From NCBI RefSeq assembly GCF_010093815.1, contig NW_022985569.1:283681-347680 (forward strand): 64,000 nt of DNA. The letters are read 5' to 3'. The translations under genes were made by a program, and so were the position numbers. A model generated the notes under the pieces. It saw nothing but the letters and a program-made list of their open reading frames with translations, searched no databases and was not told the DNA's origin. Source of the stretch: Pseudovirgaria hyperparasitica. Lineage: Eukaryota; Ascomycota; Dothideomycetes; Acrospermales; Acrospermaceae. Positions 10,497-22,869 of this stretch are shown piece after piece. The first letter of the stretch is position 1; each line of letters begins with the position of its first letter.

Positions 10497-13406
10497 TCGC
10501 GCTTCTAGTATTAACTATATCTTAACTAACTTAGCTTTATACTATACTCGCCTACCTATAGAGATTTTACTATTATTCTCTATAAGTTTATTAAGTAGTA
10601 CTATAATTTAAAAGAAGTCTATAGTAAAATTAAAATAATAGTTTATAAAATCTATAAACGGTCTAATTTAATATATAGTAGTAGGTTCTAGCTATTCTAT
10701 AATAGTCTTTATATACTCTAGCTCTATTTTTAGGCCGCTATATATTATAATAAAGCTAAGAAACCTAACTTCTTATTAGTAAAACTTATATTTAGATAAT
10801 TTTATATAGAGTTTATACTACCTTAGACGATTTAGTACTAATTTTATATATTTCTTATAATTCTATATACTATTAGAGTAAATTAGTATATTATTAAGAT
10901 AAACTATATAAATCACGTTAAGTAATTCTATAAGTATAGTATTAATATATTCTTAAAACGCTTCTAGTATATTTATAAGTCTAAATAGTATAATAGTATA
11001 CTTAAAATAACTATATCTAGTCTAAAATATAGTTTTCTACTTATCTCCGTAACGAATTCAAAGCTAGTAATATATATCTTATAAATCTAGCTTTATAAAG
11101 TATTTTACCTTTATTAATTAGTCTAAAGATTTACTAACTAGTAGTAATAGATAATAATTCTTCTTAGTTACTATATTTAGTATCTAATAGTTAATATATA
11201 GATATAAACTTCTATCTTTCTTCTTTATAAAGAGAATAGATATACTAGCTAATAATATACTATAATATATCTAGTCTCTTCTAAGGTATTCTTTAATATA
11301 TTTATAAAGAACTTTAAGTTCTAGTCTTAAAAGTAGATAAAGTAGACTATAAGGGACGTCTACTCTCTCTTTAAGCTTAATCTTTAGCTTATATAGTCCA
11401 TAATTAGGGAGAAGTAACACATCTCCTACTAAAAATATATCTATATACTATAAATATATATTAGATAGCGTGTCTTTACCCTAATTATTACTATTATCCT
11501 TATCTTTATTAATGATTAATAAGGACGTAAGATAGATTAGTAATAATTAGGTCTATATAGTAAGGTTCTATACCTCCTTACTAATAGTTACGACTTACTA
11601 GTATAGTTTACTATAGTATTATTAGAATATTAATATCTTCTTCTAAAAATTAAGGATAGAGTTTAGATATCTAAGCTAAGGTATCCCTAGAATTATATTC
11701 TATTAGCTAATATTAGCTACGATAAATTTATTAGATATCTACTATTTTATTATCTTTAAGTTATAAACTTTATAATTTATTATAGCTTTATCTAAAGTTC
11801 TAACTTTATATCTATTAACTATAATAGTTTAGCTAACTTTACTAAAATTATATAATAATCTATACTCCTTTATAAGAATTAATAAAATATAGTTATCTTC
11901 TATACTAGTATCTATAAGGGTCTATATAGTTTTATTACTATTTACTATAGATAATAATACTTTTAGTAATATTAGGTCTTTACTTACCGGAAGGCGCTAT
12001 AGCTCCTTCTAAGTATATATAATTTAGCTAAGAACGCGGTTAGATCTTATATACTAGTCTATTCTTTTTTTAGATTCTTATAGTTAGATAAAATATATTC
12101 TATTTCTCTATACTTATAGTAATAAAGTATACTATAATTCTACTATTTTATAATAGATATTATATTTAAGTCTATATCTTATTCTTTTCTATATTAAGAA
12201 GTACTATCTTAATTATTTTAGTATCCTCTTAACGTATTTCTACCCCGATTTATACTCTTCTAGTACTAATTATAGTAAGGTTACTCTTAATTAAATATAT
12301 TTAATTAATCTTATTTCTAACCTATATAGGGTTTATTAGTTTTATCTAGAGAGTTATATTTATTAAGGATATAGTAGTATTTATTAGCTTTCTTCTCTAA
12401 TTTATATAGATAGTTAAAACTTAATAATACTATTTCTAGTCTTTTACGGATTAACGGAAGTAGTACTTTATAAAACTAGAATATATAAATATTTTTCTAT
12501 AGCGTAGGGATATTATTCTATAGGTTTTATAGGTATTATAGTAGTTAAGTAGATGTCTAGTTCGGTCGTTATACTACGCTTCTTAACTTAAATAGTATCT
12601 TTCTTTTATATTCTCCGTCCGTTCTAAGGGTATTTAGTATAAATATAGCTAAATATTCCTAGGTTATTATAGATAGTAGCTACGCTTCCTTCTATCTATT
12701 CTATTAATCGTGGGATTATAAGTCTAGGTATTATTCTCTAAATAAAATATATTATACTTTAGTAGAAAAGAGTAGAGAGTTATTAAGGAAGTACTTTTCG
12801 TAGTCTCTCTTCTAGTCTTTCTACTCCTTTTAGTTCTTCTCTATAAATATAGTTAGGTCTTTAGATTTTAGTATATCTAGAGAAGAAGTAGAGTAAATTA
12901 GTAACGAAGCGGCCGGGAGTATAGTAGATTATTATAACTCTAATAGTAGGTAAATTAATTCCGTCTAAATTAGTATAGGAAGTCGTCTATCTACTATCGT
13001 TCTATATAGTTCTTTAAGAGACTTCTTAAGTTCTTATCTCTTTATAAGAAGTTTCGTATATTCTATCTACTCTTTAAGAGTTTAAATCTCTTAAGTCTAA
13101 TTCGCGATATATTTCTAAAGTTTAGTAATAGTTTATTATAATATCTCGTGTAGCTCTACTATAACTTATTATTTAGCTTTATATTATTAGAAGTTACTTA
13201 GTGTATCTACTATTTCTTTATCTAAAAGCTCCGTAATTTAGTCTAATATCTCTACTTCTTAGTTAGAAACGGCTAGAATTAATACTAATTATAGAGGATC
13301 TCTATTATTTAATATAGTATTACTTATCTCTATAGTAGATTATATTAACCTTCTTAGTTCTAGTTAGACTATCTTAACTATAGTACTATATAGAGAGTAA
13401 TTTAAA
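10497..13406 (-). pseudogene. Family III gag and pol remnant (III-1)
   Basis: Minus-strand gag (about 13400-12050) followed by protease, RT and the start of RNase H, with the rest of pol deleted at 10497. The RT box (10890-10901) reads YLNN. Nearly every site that is still CG in III-2 has become TA, so this is an older or more often mutated copy. Stops are dense but only TAA/TAG. The gag start is covered in III-2. Confidence 0.82.
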
Positions 13407-13634
13407 TATAAGAATAGGGTTATTAGATAGTAGTATAGTTAGATAGAATAATAGAGTATATTCTATTATAGAATAAATTACTACTAAACCCTTTTAGTAG
13501 AAATCTAAGAGTATATATATAAAGGGACGCTAATCTATCTAGTACGTAATTATTTACCGCTCTTTATACTACCTTCTAACTATATTAGCTAAGGTATATA
13601 TAGATTAGATTATATCTAAGGCTAAGTTCTAACA
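13407..13634 (-). repeat. 5' LTR of III-1 (228 bp)
   Basis: Starts TATAAGAATAGGG and ends TTCTAACA on +. Followed by the target duplication CGCTT and resumption of II-1. Confidence 0.93.
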
Positions 13635-15560
13635 CGCTTAGTAGAACTATATAATCTATAATAAGAAGCTTCTTATAGTAGTTTAGTATCTTTAAGTATA
13701 GAAATCTAAGCTCTAAAGTATCTACCGCCCCTTTATAATCTATATAGACTATAAGAATCTTAAGTACTCTATTAAGTCTTATCTTCTTATTCTATAGTAG
13801 TAATAATAGTCTAACTAGCTTATACTATTTAACTATAATCTTATATACTAGCTAGAATTCTAGATAGTCTATCTAGATACTCTAAACTACTATAACTAGA
13901 ACTTATCTAAGAAGTCTCTTCTAAGGGGATAGCTTATAACTCTATAGACTATTAGAATAGTACTAGTAAGTATCTACTCTAGAGAGTTCTACCTTCTCTA
14001 GAGATAAAATATCTTTACTAATCTCTATCTCTAGAAGCTCTAGAACTAGACTATTTAGTTAGTCCTAGTATATTAGATCTACTATAGAGCTATAATAGAT
14101 AGAGTATATCTCTTTCTACTAGAGGCGCTTACTACTAAATAGATTATAGACTATACTATATTAGTATATAGAATACTTATATAGTAGAGAGTTATTTAGA
14201 TATCTAAGTAAAATCCCCTTACTATAACTATTATCTAGAAGTTCTATACCTCCCCTCTTATAGACTACCCTAGTAAGAATAAGATATATATAGCTATTTA
14301 GTAGAAGTACTACTAGAAGTAGATATAGACTAATATCTAGTAGTTTATATAAAACTATAACTACTATAGAGTCTATATAAATTAATATAAGATCTCTAGC
14401 CTTCTCTAGTCTCTTCTAATACTAGACTAGTTCTAGTTCTAGATTTCTATAGACTTTCTAACTAATCTTCTCTAATTAAATATATTATAGCTCTACTATC
14501 TTTTTATTATTATAGACTAGCTCTTAAAGTTTATTTAGCTAGAGATAATAATCTTTATAGTAGCTAAGGACTATATTATATAGTTTTATAATATATAGTA
14601 GTATTTCTAGAGATTTCTTTAGTTAATAATTATAGACTAGGGCTTAGACTAGCTAGAGTAGTTCTAGATAATTCTATACTCTATAATAGATATATACTAG
14701 AATCTCTCTATAGTCTACTATCTATGGATAGATAGTAGTACTAAGTATATAAACTAGAAGATATAGACTATACTATATATTATAGTAATCTTTAAGTAAA
14801 CTAACTAGCCGGAATATCTTCTAGTATATTAGCTCGCCCTTAATAACTATATCTTATTAGTAACTAGTATAGTACTAAATTTACTCCTTAATAGATACTA
14901 TATTAAACTATTACTATAATAGCTACTCTCTAATATCTCTATAACCTTAGTAAAAGATTAGACTATAAATTTCCTTAAATACCTTTAGAATAGTACTACC
15001 TTAGCTTAAATAGCTATTATCTAGACTAAGTAGCGCTTCTAAGACTTAGTAAACTAGTTATAATATCTAGCTAAGTATTTTAAGATTAGTAATATAGTAT
15101 AGTTCTCTCTCTAGAATATAAAGACTAACTATCTAAGCTAGAAGCTTAACTAGCTATAGATAAAGTACTAGATTATAGTCTAATCTACCCCCTTAATAGT
15201 AACCCTTAACCTCCCTAGAGACCTCTATAGAATAGTCTATATAAGTTTTATTAAGCGCGCTATAGAGAACTCTCTATCTAGCTAAGAGTAGCTTAATATC
15301 TATTTAGATCTAGCGCTTAAGCTTAACGAAGTAGATAAGAATATTATAGAGTATAAGATTAAGAATATTCTATATATAAAAAATATATAAGAGTAGAATA
15401 AGTAATAGATACTTATAAAGTAGAAAGATTAGTTATAACTAATATAGATTCTACTTAAGAACATAGAGAATACTAAGGTACTAGACTAGTTTAAGTCTAG
15501 ATATAATAATACTTAATTATATAATAGTCTATAACTCTAATATATCTCTAAGTAGTAATA
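13635..15560 (+). pseudogene. Family II copy II-1, second part: RNase H end, integrase, chromodomain
   Basis: Continues the frame broken at 7415 and matches 46146-48060 of II-2. It covers the RNase H end, integrase and a chromodomain at about 15345-15466 (EYKIKNILYIKNI-like). The mutation load is heavy, with most CpG lost compared with II-2. Confidence 0.85.
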
Positions 15561-15924
15561 TTACTCTACTATTATAGATCTATAATAGCTCTAATAACTA
15601 AATATAAGAGTAGAGATTTAGAAAAAGAAAGAAATAAATACTAAATACTAGTATCTAGTATAATCTAATAATAAACTAATATCCGCCTTAAGATATAAAA
15701 AGGTTATTTATCTAGCTCTACCCTAGGTTTATATAGTACTAGGGCTAGTACTATTCTTATCTATAAATTCTAATATAAGGTTAGTTATCTAGTTCTTCTC
15801 TAGACTATCTTCTAATAGTAGTAGTAGCTATTAATCTAGGCGGGTAGTAAGAATAAATTATACTTATCTATAGAAAAATTATAGTAGAGATAGACTAATA
15901 ACTAATAGTAGTATAATACTTAAT

Positions 15925-16060
15925 AATTCTTATAGAAATAGTACTAATAGTTATATAAGTAATAATAATAGTTATATAAGTAATAATAATAGTTATATAA
16001 CTAGTTATAATAGTTATATAACTAATTATAATAGTAGAGAGACTAATTATAGTAGATAGG
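15925..16060. repeat. Short tandem repeat, unit about 24 bp
   Basis: Repeats of AATAGTTATATAAGTAATAA-like units, grading into AGTTATATAACTAGTTATAA. The copy in II-2 is at about 48464-48545. In the + frame it would encode Ser/Asn/Tyr-rich repeats. Confidence 0.7.
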
Positions 16061-17614
16061 GGACTAGCTATAGTACTTATAGAACTAGAAGTAGTTATAG
16101 TAGTAAGGGAGGGTCTAGAGCTAATAGTAAGATAGTAAGAACTTATAAGAAGAGATAGTAATAGAGAGCTAGGGGGGCCTAGTAGCGTAATAGTAAGGGC
16201 TCTAAGTTAGTAACTTCTTATAGTCTATAGACTAAGGTTAGCGTGAATAGCTACTATCTAATAAGGGCTTCTTATTCTCTATAACTATCTAAGTAATAAG
16301 ATAGTAAGAGAGTAGCTCTACTAGGCGGACTAATCTAGATATAACTTACTATATAGTACCCTATAATATATATTAGAATAGGTATTTAGACTTACTAAGC
16401 TTATATATCTATAGAGTACTAATACTAGTATATAGCTTATCTATCTAGGCCTTATTATAGAATATATACTAATTTATCTAGTAAATTATACTACTAATCT
16501 AGCTACGGTTACTACTACTATAATATAGTAGCTTAAATAATATTATAGTACTATAATAAGGTATTATAGAAGTCTAACTAATAATACTAGTATTATAATA
16601 TATAATATAGATAATCTCTAAGTTAGATTTATAGTCCTTATATAGATAGTAGAATTTAGAGTTTATATAAGGCTATTTACTAGATAAAGACTTAGTTAGA
16701 TCTATACTATATATACTATAGTTAGTTATATAACTAAAGTTATTACTAACTAAATTATATATAAACTTCTCTAGGTAACTTTATATCTTATATAGAGCTA
16801 GATAAGTAGTAAGCTTCTTAGTATTCTATAAGTAGAACCCCTTTAACTTATAGTACTTTATATAGATAGTACTATAACTAGACTTATAGCTATACTTAAG
16901 AATTAGTAGATACTACTATAGTATAGAGATAGTATATACTTAAGAATACTAGTCTTTTCTAGTATCTTTATATATATATAATATATAAAATATATAGACT
17001 TAGTATACTTATTCTCTAATAAGTCGCTCTCTACTATATATAGCTCTATATAGTATATAGACTTAGTCTATTAGAGAGTAATAGAAGGAATAATCTATTT
17101 AGTTAGTAATAGAGATAGTATAGAGTTAAGATCTACTTATAGTATAGTTAGTATATTCCTAGCGTCTAGATATATAATTATTATTAGAGTCTTCGCCTCT
17201 AGTATCTATAGCTACTACTATAATAGCGCTGGTTATAGATATAGATCTATTTAGACCTAGAGTACTTATAATAATATTTTAGAAGCTATAAGTTATTATA
17301 TAAGAAGGTTAAGAATATAATAGCTACACTATAGTATTAAGATAATAGATATAGTAGTAGTTAATAATAAAGAAAGATTATTAGATAAGAGACCTCTAAC
17401 TTATATTAGAGATAATTATATAGACTAGGATAGAGCTAGTTCTAAAGCGGATAATAATAAATATATATAGACTCTAAGCTCTACTATATAACTCTACTAA
17501 TACTAACTAGTAATTACCCCTTATAATAATATACTAGAACCCTAGTCTAGAGTTTATCTAATATAGATTATATATAAGCTACTCTACTATTATATAACCT
17601 CTATATTATAGTCT

Positions 17615-17935
17615 AGCTACTAGATTATTATATAACTAAGTATACTATAGCGTAAGAAATCTACCCCCGCTATATAATTAGTATATTATAGCTATAAGAT
17701 ATAGCTACTAAGTAGCTATATAACTAAGTATACCGTGGTATAAGGGATCTACCTCTACTATATAATTAGTATATTATAGCTATAAGATATAGCTACTAGA
17801 TAGTTATATAACTAAGTATACTATAGTAGAAGGGATCTATTCTACTATATAACTAGTATAATACTACTATAAGTACCGTATCTCTACTATATAACCGGTA
17901 TATTATAGCTATAAGATATAGCTATTCTATATTTA
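17615..17935. repeat. Tandem repeat, unit about 88 bp, 3-4 copies
   Basis: Units share TATATAACTAAGTATAC, then a polypyrimidine-containing ATCTACC segment, then TATTATAGCTATAAGATATAG. A related tract is at about 50085-50345 in II-2. It lies just upstream of the 3' LTR. Confidence 0.75.
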
Positions 17936-17978
17936 AGTATCTAATAGATTTCTAATAAAACCTAGAAGGATAAGAGTA

Positions 17979-18178
17979 TATTATAGACTTTAGATTTATC
18001 TTATCTCTAGTATTATATAATAGAGCCGGAATAGATAAGACTAGTATAGGGGTATTACGTAATCTTACTTAATACTATACTTAAGCTATAATCTATATAG
18101 ACTTATCTCTACTTCTTAAGTTAAATTATAATATATCTTAATTACTATTATAGTAATACCTTAGTTATATCTATTATA
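17979..18178 (+). repeat. Family II 3' LTR of II-1 (200 bp)
   Basis: Starts TATTATAGACTTTAG and ends ATATCTATTATA. It matches the II-2 LTRs (202 bp). CGTAT (18179-18183) follows and may be the right target duplication; the left partner is outside the window. Confidence 0.9.
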
Positions 18179-19271
18179 CGTATAGTATATAAGTTGCTAT
18201 CTAGAATAAGAAAGTACTTATATAGGTCTAGTAAGCGTCTCTAAAGAATATTATTAATAAAATTAATAAATAGAAAGAAATATAGTTAAATATAGTTATA
18301 GCTAAACTTACTCTAGAAGGTATAGTACTAACTACTACTACTAATATAGTCTAGTAGACTATCTTCTATAACCTAAATATAATAAATAATATATTCTCTA
18401 GTACGTCTATCTATATAAATATATATCTAATCTAGATATATACTATCTCTATCTAGGGCTATATTATTAGAAATAATAATATTAAGTAAATAGAGTAATC
18501 TAATAACTAGAAGTACTCTAGAATTAAGATTATAAAGATATAGTAGAAAAATATATAGAGGATTAAGGTAAAATTAAAAAAAAAACTCTACTATAATAGT
18601 AGAGCTTAGAAACTCTATTCTTATCTATAGAATTATATAAGAAGACTTCTTAGCTAAAGAGAAACTACTTATAGTAGAACTATAGAATTAGATATAGATA
18701 ATAATCTAATACTTTAACTATTAAGAGTATAGATATACTAGATAGAGATACTCTTAAAAGACTATATATAGCTAGTATTATTAGAGCTATAGTATCTAGA
18801 AATACCTCTATAGAATCTAGGGTAATAGTATATATAATAGAGATACTACTAAGTACTCTAACTATAATAGAAGATATCTATTCTAGTTAGTAATATATAT
18901 AAAATATAAGTAAGTTACTAAATATATTAATACTATAAAGATAAGAGGGGTAAGATAGATATAATAGACTATAAGGCCTCTACTAACTACTCTAACCTTA
19001 CTATCTACTCTAACCTTATCTATAAATATATTAATCTATCTATAAGGGGGTAGTAATAATATATAATAGTATACTATATAGAGAAAGATAGGCTAACCTA
19101 GAGGTATACTTAAAGTAGCTACTATATAAGGGTAATTATACCTTAATATAACTAGTATATAGGCTTAAGCTTTCTCTAACACCTAATAAGAAACTAGAAT
19201 ACTCTTATTATTATATAGGTAAATATATAATATAAATAAGAAAACTAGGTAGTACTTCTAGAGAAGATAGA
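18179..19271 (+). pseudogene. LINE ORF1 remnant (+ copy)
   Basis: Non-LTR retrotransposon fragment matching 29550-30610 in reverse. It covers the C-terminal half of ORF1, including the zinc-knuckle stretch (about 18700-18780, Cys codons turned to Tyr), and the first codons of ORF2. It is cut on the left by the II-1 LTR and on the right by the III-3 LTR. It is more mutated than the minus-strand copy. Confidence 0.78.
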
Positions 19272-19499
19272 TATTAGAACTTAGTCTTAGATATAACCCG
19301 ATTTATATATACCTTAGCTAATATAGTTAGAAGGTAGCGTGAAGGGTAGTAAACGGTTATATACTAGATAGATTAGCGTCTCTTTATATATATACTCTTA
19401 GATTTCTACTAAAAGAATTTAGTAGTAATTTATTCTATAATAGAATATACTCTATTATTCTATCTAACTATACTACTATCTAATAACCCTATTCTTATA
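19272..19499 (+). repeat. 5' LTR of III-3 (228 bp)
   Basis: Starts TATTAGAACTTAG and ends TATTCTTATA. It interrupts LINE sequence at a point equal to about 29550 of the minus-strand LINE copy. Confidence 0.9.
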
Positions 19500-20817
19500 T
19501 TTAAATTACTCTCTATATAGTACTATAGTTAAGATAGTCTAACTAGAACTAAGAAGGTTAATATAATCTACTATAGAGATAAGTAATACTATATTAAATA
19601 ATAGAGATCCTCTATAATTAGTATTAATTCTAGCCGTTTCTAACTAAGAAGTAGAGATATTAGACTAAATTACGGAGCTTTTAGATAAAGAAATAGTAGA
19701 TACACTAAGTAACTTCTAATAATATAAAGCTAAATAATAAGTTATAGTAGAGCTACACGAGATATTATAATAAACTATTACTAAACTTTAGAAATATATC
19801 GCGAATTAGACTTAAGAGATTTAAACTCTTAAAGAGTAGATAGAATATACGAAACTTCTTATAAAGAGATAAGAACTTAAGAAGTCTCTTAAAGAACTAT
19901 ATAGAACGATAGTAGATAGACGACTTCCTATACTAATTTAGACGGAATTAATTTACCTACTATTAGAGTTATAATAATCTACTATACTCCCGGCCGCTTC
20001 GTTACTAATTTACTCTACTTCTTCTCTAGATATACTAAAATCTAAAGACCTAACTATATTTATAGAGAAGAACTAAAAGGAGTAGAAAGACTAGAAGAGA
20101 GACTACGAAAAGTACTTCCTTAATAACTCTCTACTCTTTTCTACTAAAGTATAATATATTTTATTTAGAGAATAATACCTAGACTTATAATCCCACGATT
20201 AATAGAATAGATAGAAGGAAGCGTAGCTACTATCTATAATAACCTAGGAATATTTAGCTATATTTATACTAAATACCCTTAGAACGGACGGAGAATATAA
20301 AAGAAAGATACTATTTAAGTTAAGAAGCGTAGTATAACGACCGAACTAGACATCTACTTAACTACTATAATACCTATAAAACCTATAGAATAATATCCCT
20401 ACGCTATAGAAAAATATTTATATATTCTAGTTTTATAAAGTACTACTTCCGTTAATCCGTAAAAGACTAGAAATAGTATTATTAAGTTTTAACTATCTAT
20501 ATAAATTAGAGAAGAAAGCTAATAAATACTACTATATCCTTAATAAATATAACTCTCTAGATAAAACTAATAAACCCTATATAGGTTAGAAATAAGATTA
20601 ATTAAATATATTTAATTAAGAGTAACCTTACTATAATTAGTACTAGAAGAGTATAAATCGGGGTAGAAATACGTTAAGAGGATACTAAAATAATTAAGAT
20701 AGTACTTCTTAATATAGAAAAGAATAAGATATAGACTTAAATATAATATCTATTATAAAATAGTAGAATTATAGTATACTTTATTACTATAAGTATAGAG
20801 AAATAGAATATATTTTA
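19272..20817 (+). mobile_element. Family III copy III-3, truncated (5' LTR and gag)
   Basis: A 228-bp LTR (19272-19499) followed by gag on the + strand, homologous in reverse to 12090-13634 of III-1. It stops abruptly at 20817, where the 3' LTR of oppositely oriented III-2 begins. Gag is the structural protein that would form the particle. This copy has about the same high mutation load as III-1. Pol and the 3' LTR are missing. Confidence 0.87.
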
Positions 20818-21045
20818 TATAAGAATAGGGTTATTAGATAGTAGTATAGTTAGATAGAATAATGGGGTGTATTCTATTATAGAACGAATTACTACCGAAC
20901 CCTTTCAGTAGGAATCCGAGAGTATATACATAAAGGGACGCCGATCTATCTAGCACGTGACTATTTACCGCCCTTTACGTCACCTCCTAACTCTATTAGC
21001 TAAGGTACGTGTAGGTCGGGTTCTACCTAAGACTAAGTTCTAATA
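20818..21045 (-). repeat. 3' LTR of III-2 (228 bp)
   Basis: Starts TATAAGAATAGGG and ends AGTTCTAATA on +. Still has CACGTGACT and other CpA/CpG-containing bases. Confidence 0.93.
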
Positions 21046-21827
21046 ATTATCCCTTCCCTCTAGGAAGCTACCCTTAGCGACCTAGATTATTACCTATCTC
21101 TATATCCCTATCCTAAGTCTCGTAAGACCTTAGTCGTTCTCTATACTTCGTCTTAGATACTTACTAATATTTACCGATCTAAGATTTATATAAGCGTTTT
21201 CCTAATAAACTAGATTTTATCTATCTTAACTTCTTATATAGGTGAGATTACCTAATTAGGCCTAGCGTATCACGTAATATAATTAGGTAAGCCTAGATAC
21301 TACCTATATCAAAATCTTTTCTTAGAAATATTCCTTTCTTTAAAAAACTTCTTAACTCTTTATAGAGTTTTTAAGATTATTAGGTATATTACCCGATCCT
21401 TATAGACATAGATTTATATAGATTTACTATAATTTAGTACGATTTACGCAATTTACTAATTTTTATACTATCCTTAGCTAGTAATAATATAATTCGTAAT
21501 AATCCGTATAAATTAATAATAATTATAATATGGTTTCCCGAAATCTTAACGCTCTAAAGTAATCGGCGCGGAAATAGGCGCCTTTAAATAATCCCTATCT
21601 TATATACGTTACCGATATATCGAAAGCTATTAATCTACCCCGACCTAGGCCGGGCTCTAATAATCTAGCTATATATTATTATAGTTATTGCTTTCTATCG
21701 TATATTACTTACGGTAGTACTAAATCTATAATATACAGTACTTATATAACTAAGAAGCGTTATTACTTATAGATATTTAAGTAAGTTCGAAGAACTTTAC
21801 GTAGATTTACTTATATTAGTATAGATT
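21046..21827. other. Family III 3' interval, non-coding
   Basis: Between the 3' LTR and the antisense frame. It has a partial inverted repeat (CCTAATTAGG / AATTAGG) near 21251-21285. No gene seen. Confidence 0.5.
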
Positions 21828-22560
21828 ACTACTAGGCCTCTAGTGACCCCTACTAATAAGGAGCGTAGTACTACTAATTATAACGCCTTAGAGAAGGCTT
21901 TCTACGAGCTATATACCTAAGGTAAGGGTTACGCCTAGAAGTATAATTCTAATAAGATCCGTAAGGATTTATCGGAATCTACTATAGCTATTATTACCGC
22001 GATTACTAGGTAATATTATTTTTCTTAAATCGTTATAGATTCTTACTAATATATATTAATCTCTATAATAGTACTAAAATCTCTACTACTTTAGACTTCT
22101 TTCTATACACTAGCGATATTAAAATTCCTAGAAAAGATTCTAGTAAAAAGGCTAAGGTTCCTTCCTTACGCGTGCTAAAGAGCCGTAAATTTAGAGAAGA
22201 TAGCTCTAATCTAGAAGTTTCTATACTAAAGGTATATAGTTCTATACTAATCGTTAAATCTTTTCGCTAATTTATATAATTCTTAGCGTGCCCGCGCCGG
22301 TCCGTCTCTCTCTATCCCGGGTCCTACCGCTCTATAGGTTTCTATAGAGGAGTTTATAGCTATAAGGCGCGCTATATAGAATTTATAGCGTCGGAACGAA
22401 AGGCTAGAGACTTATATTATAAAGGTCTATACTATACTAAATAAGAACTAGCGGAAGGAATTAGATATAACTATCGCGGTAATTAGTACTTCTACTCCTA
22501 CTCCAACTTAATCGGTTTAGATCTATACTAATTAGTACTAATATATCTCTTTTATCTAGT
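21828..22560 (+). pseudogene. Spliced antisense reading frame in the family III 3' region
   Basis: Two-exon frame on the strand opposite to pol. Exon 1 is 21828-22009. A probable intron at 22010-22071 (62 bp) has donor GTAATA, branch TTACTAAT and acceptor ATAATAG. Joining codon AG|T keeps the frame into exon 2 (22072 to about 22545). Exon 2 spans about 158 codons with only five stops, all TAA/TAG, as expected from RIP of Gln. Exon 1 is rich in Lys, Asn and Thr; exon 2 has a basic segment (KIPRKDSSKKAKVPS) and a Tyr-rich segment (YRSIGFYRGVYSYKARYIEF). The start codon is not clear. I do not recognise the protein. It may be an accessory gene of the element or a captured host gene fragment. Confidence 0.6.
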
Positions 22561-22869
22561 GTTTTTAATTTTTTAGTTTTAATTTTAAAGCGATCTTACT
22601 TCTTCTAGATAGATTAGTACGAGTTTATATAGATCTATATAGATCTTTATATTTTCTTTTAGCTTTCTTAATTTCATCTTTCTTTAATAATAACTTCTTT
22701 AATCTCTTTAGTAATCTATACCAATCTATACCAATCGGCACCGATTTTCAATATCCATTTCTCTTAGTAAATCATTTTTCTAAGTCTCTTTTTTAGTTAA
22801 ATTTTTTAAAGTTCTAAGTTTAAACTTTCTAAGGAAGTTCCTTAATTCCTTAGAATATTTTAAAGATCT
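22561..22869. other. Gap between convergent antisense frame and pol end
   Basis: AT-rich sequence with T-rich runs (TTTTTTAGTTTTAA, TTTTTT). It could hold the 3' ends and polyadenylation signals of the two convergent frames. No gene seen. Confidence 0.45.

Larger units (their letters stand above)
7416..13634 (-). mobile_element. Family III Ty3/Gypsy copy III-1, nested in II-1
   Basis: Minus-strand element bounded by two 228-bp LTRs (7416-7643 and 13407-13634) and flanked by CGCTT on both sides (7411-7415, 13635-13639), a direct mark of insertion into II-1. Relative to III-2 it lacks the stretch equal to about 23059-25768 (integrase and the end of RNase H); the TRIM at 9895-10496 sits exactly there. 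A solo family III LTR of opposite orientation lies at 9491-9718. It is heavily RIP-mutated and cannot code. Confidence 0.92.
15561..17978. other. Family II 3' interval in II-1
   Basis: The 2.4 kb between chromodomain and 3' LTR, matching 48060-50475 of II-2. It contains two tandem-repeat tracts listed separately. Both strands have frames interrupted only by TAA/TAG, and mutation is too heavy to decide whether a gene was here. Confidence 0.5.

Noticed and set aside
15925-17935. CRISPR array
   Set aside because: The repeats are contiguous tandem units without unique spacers, in a eukaryotic retrotransposon.
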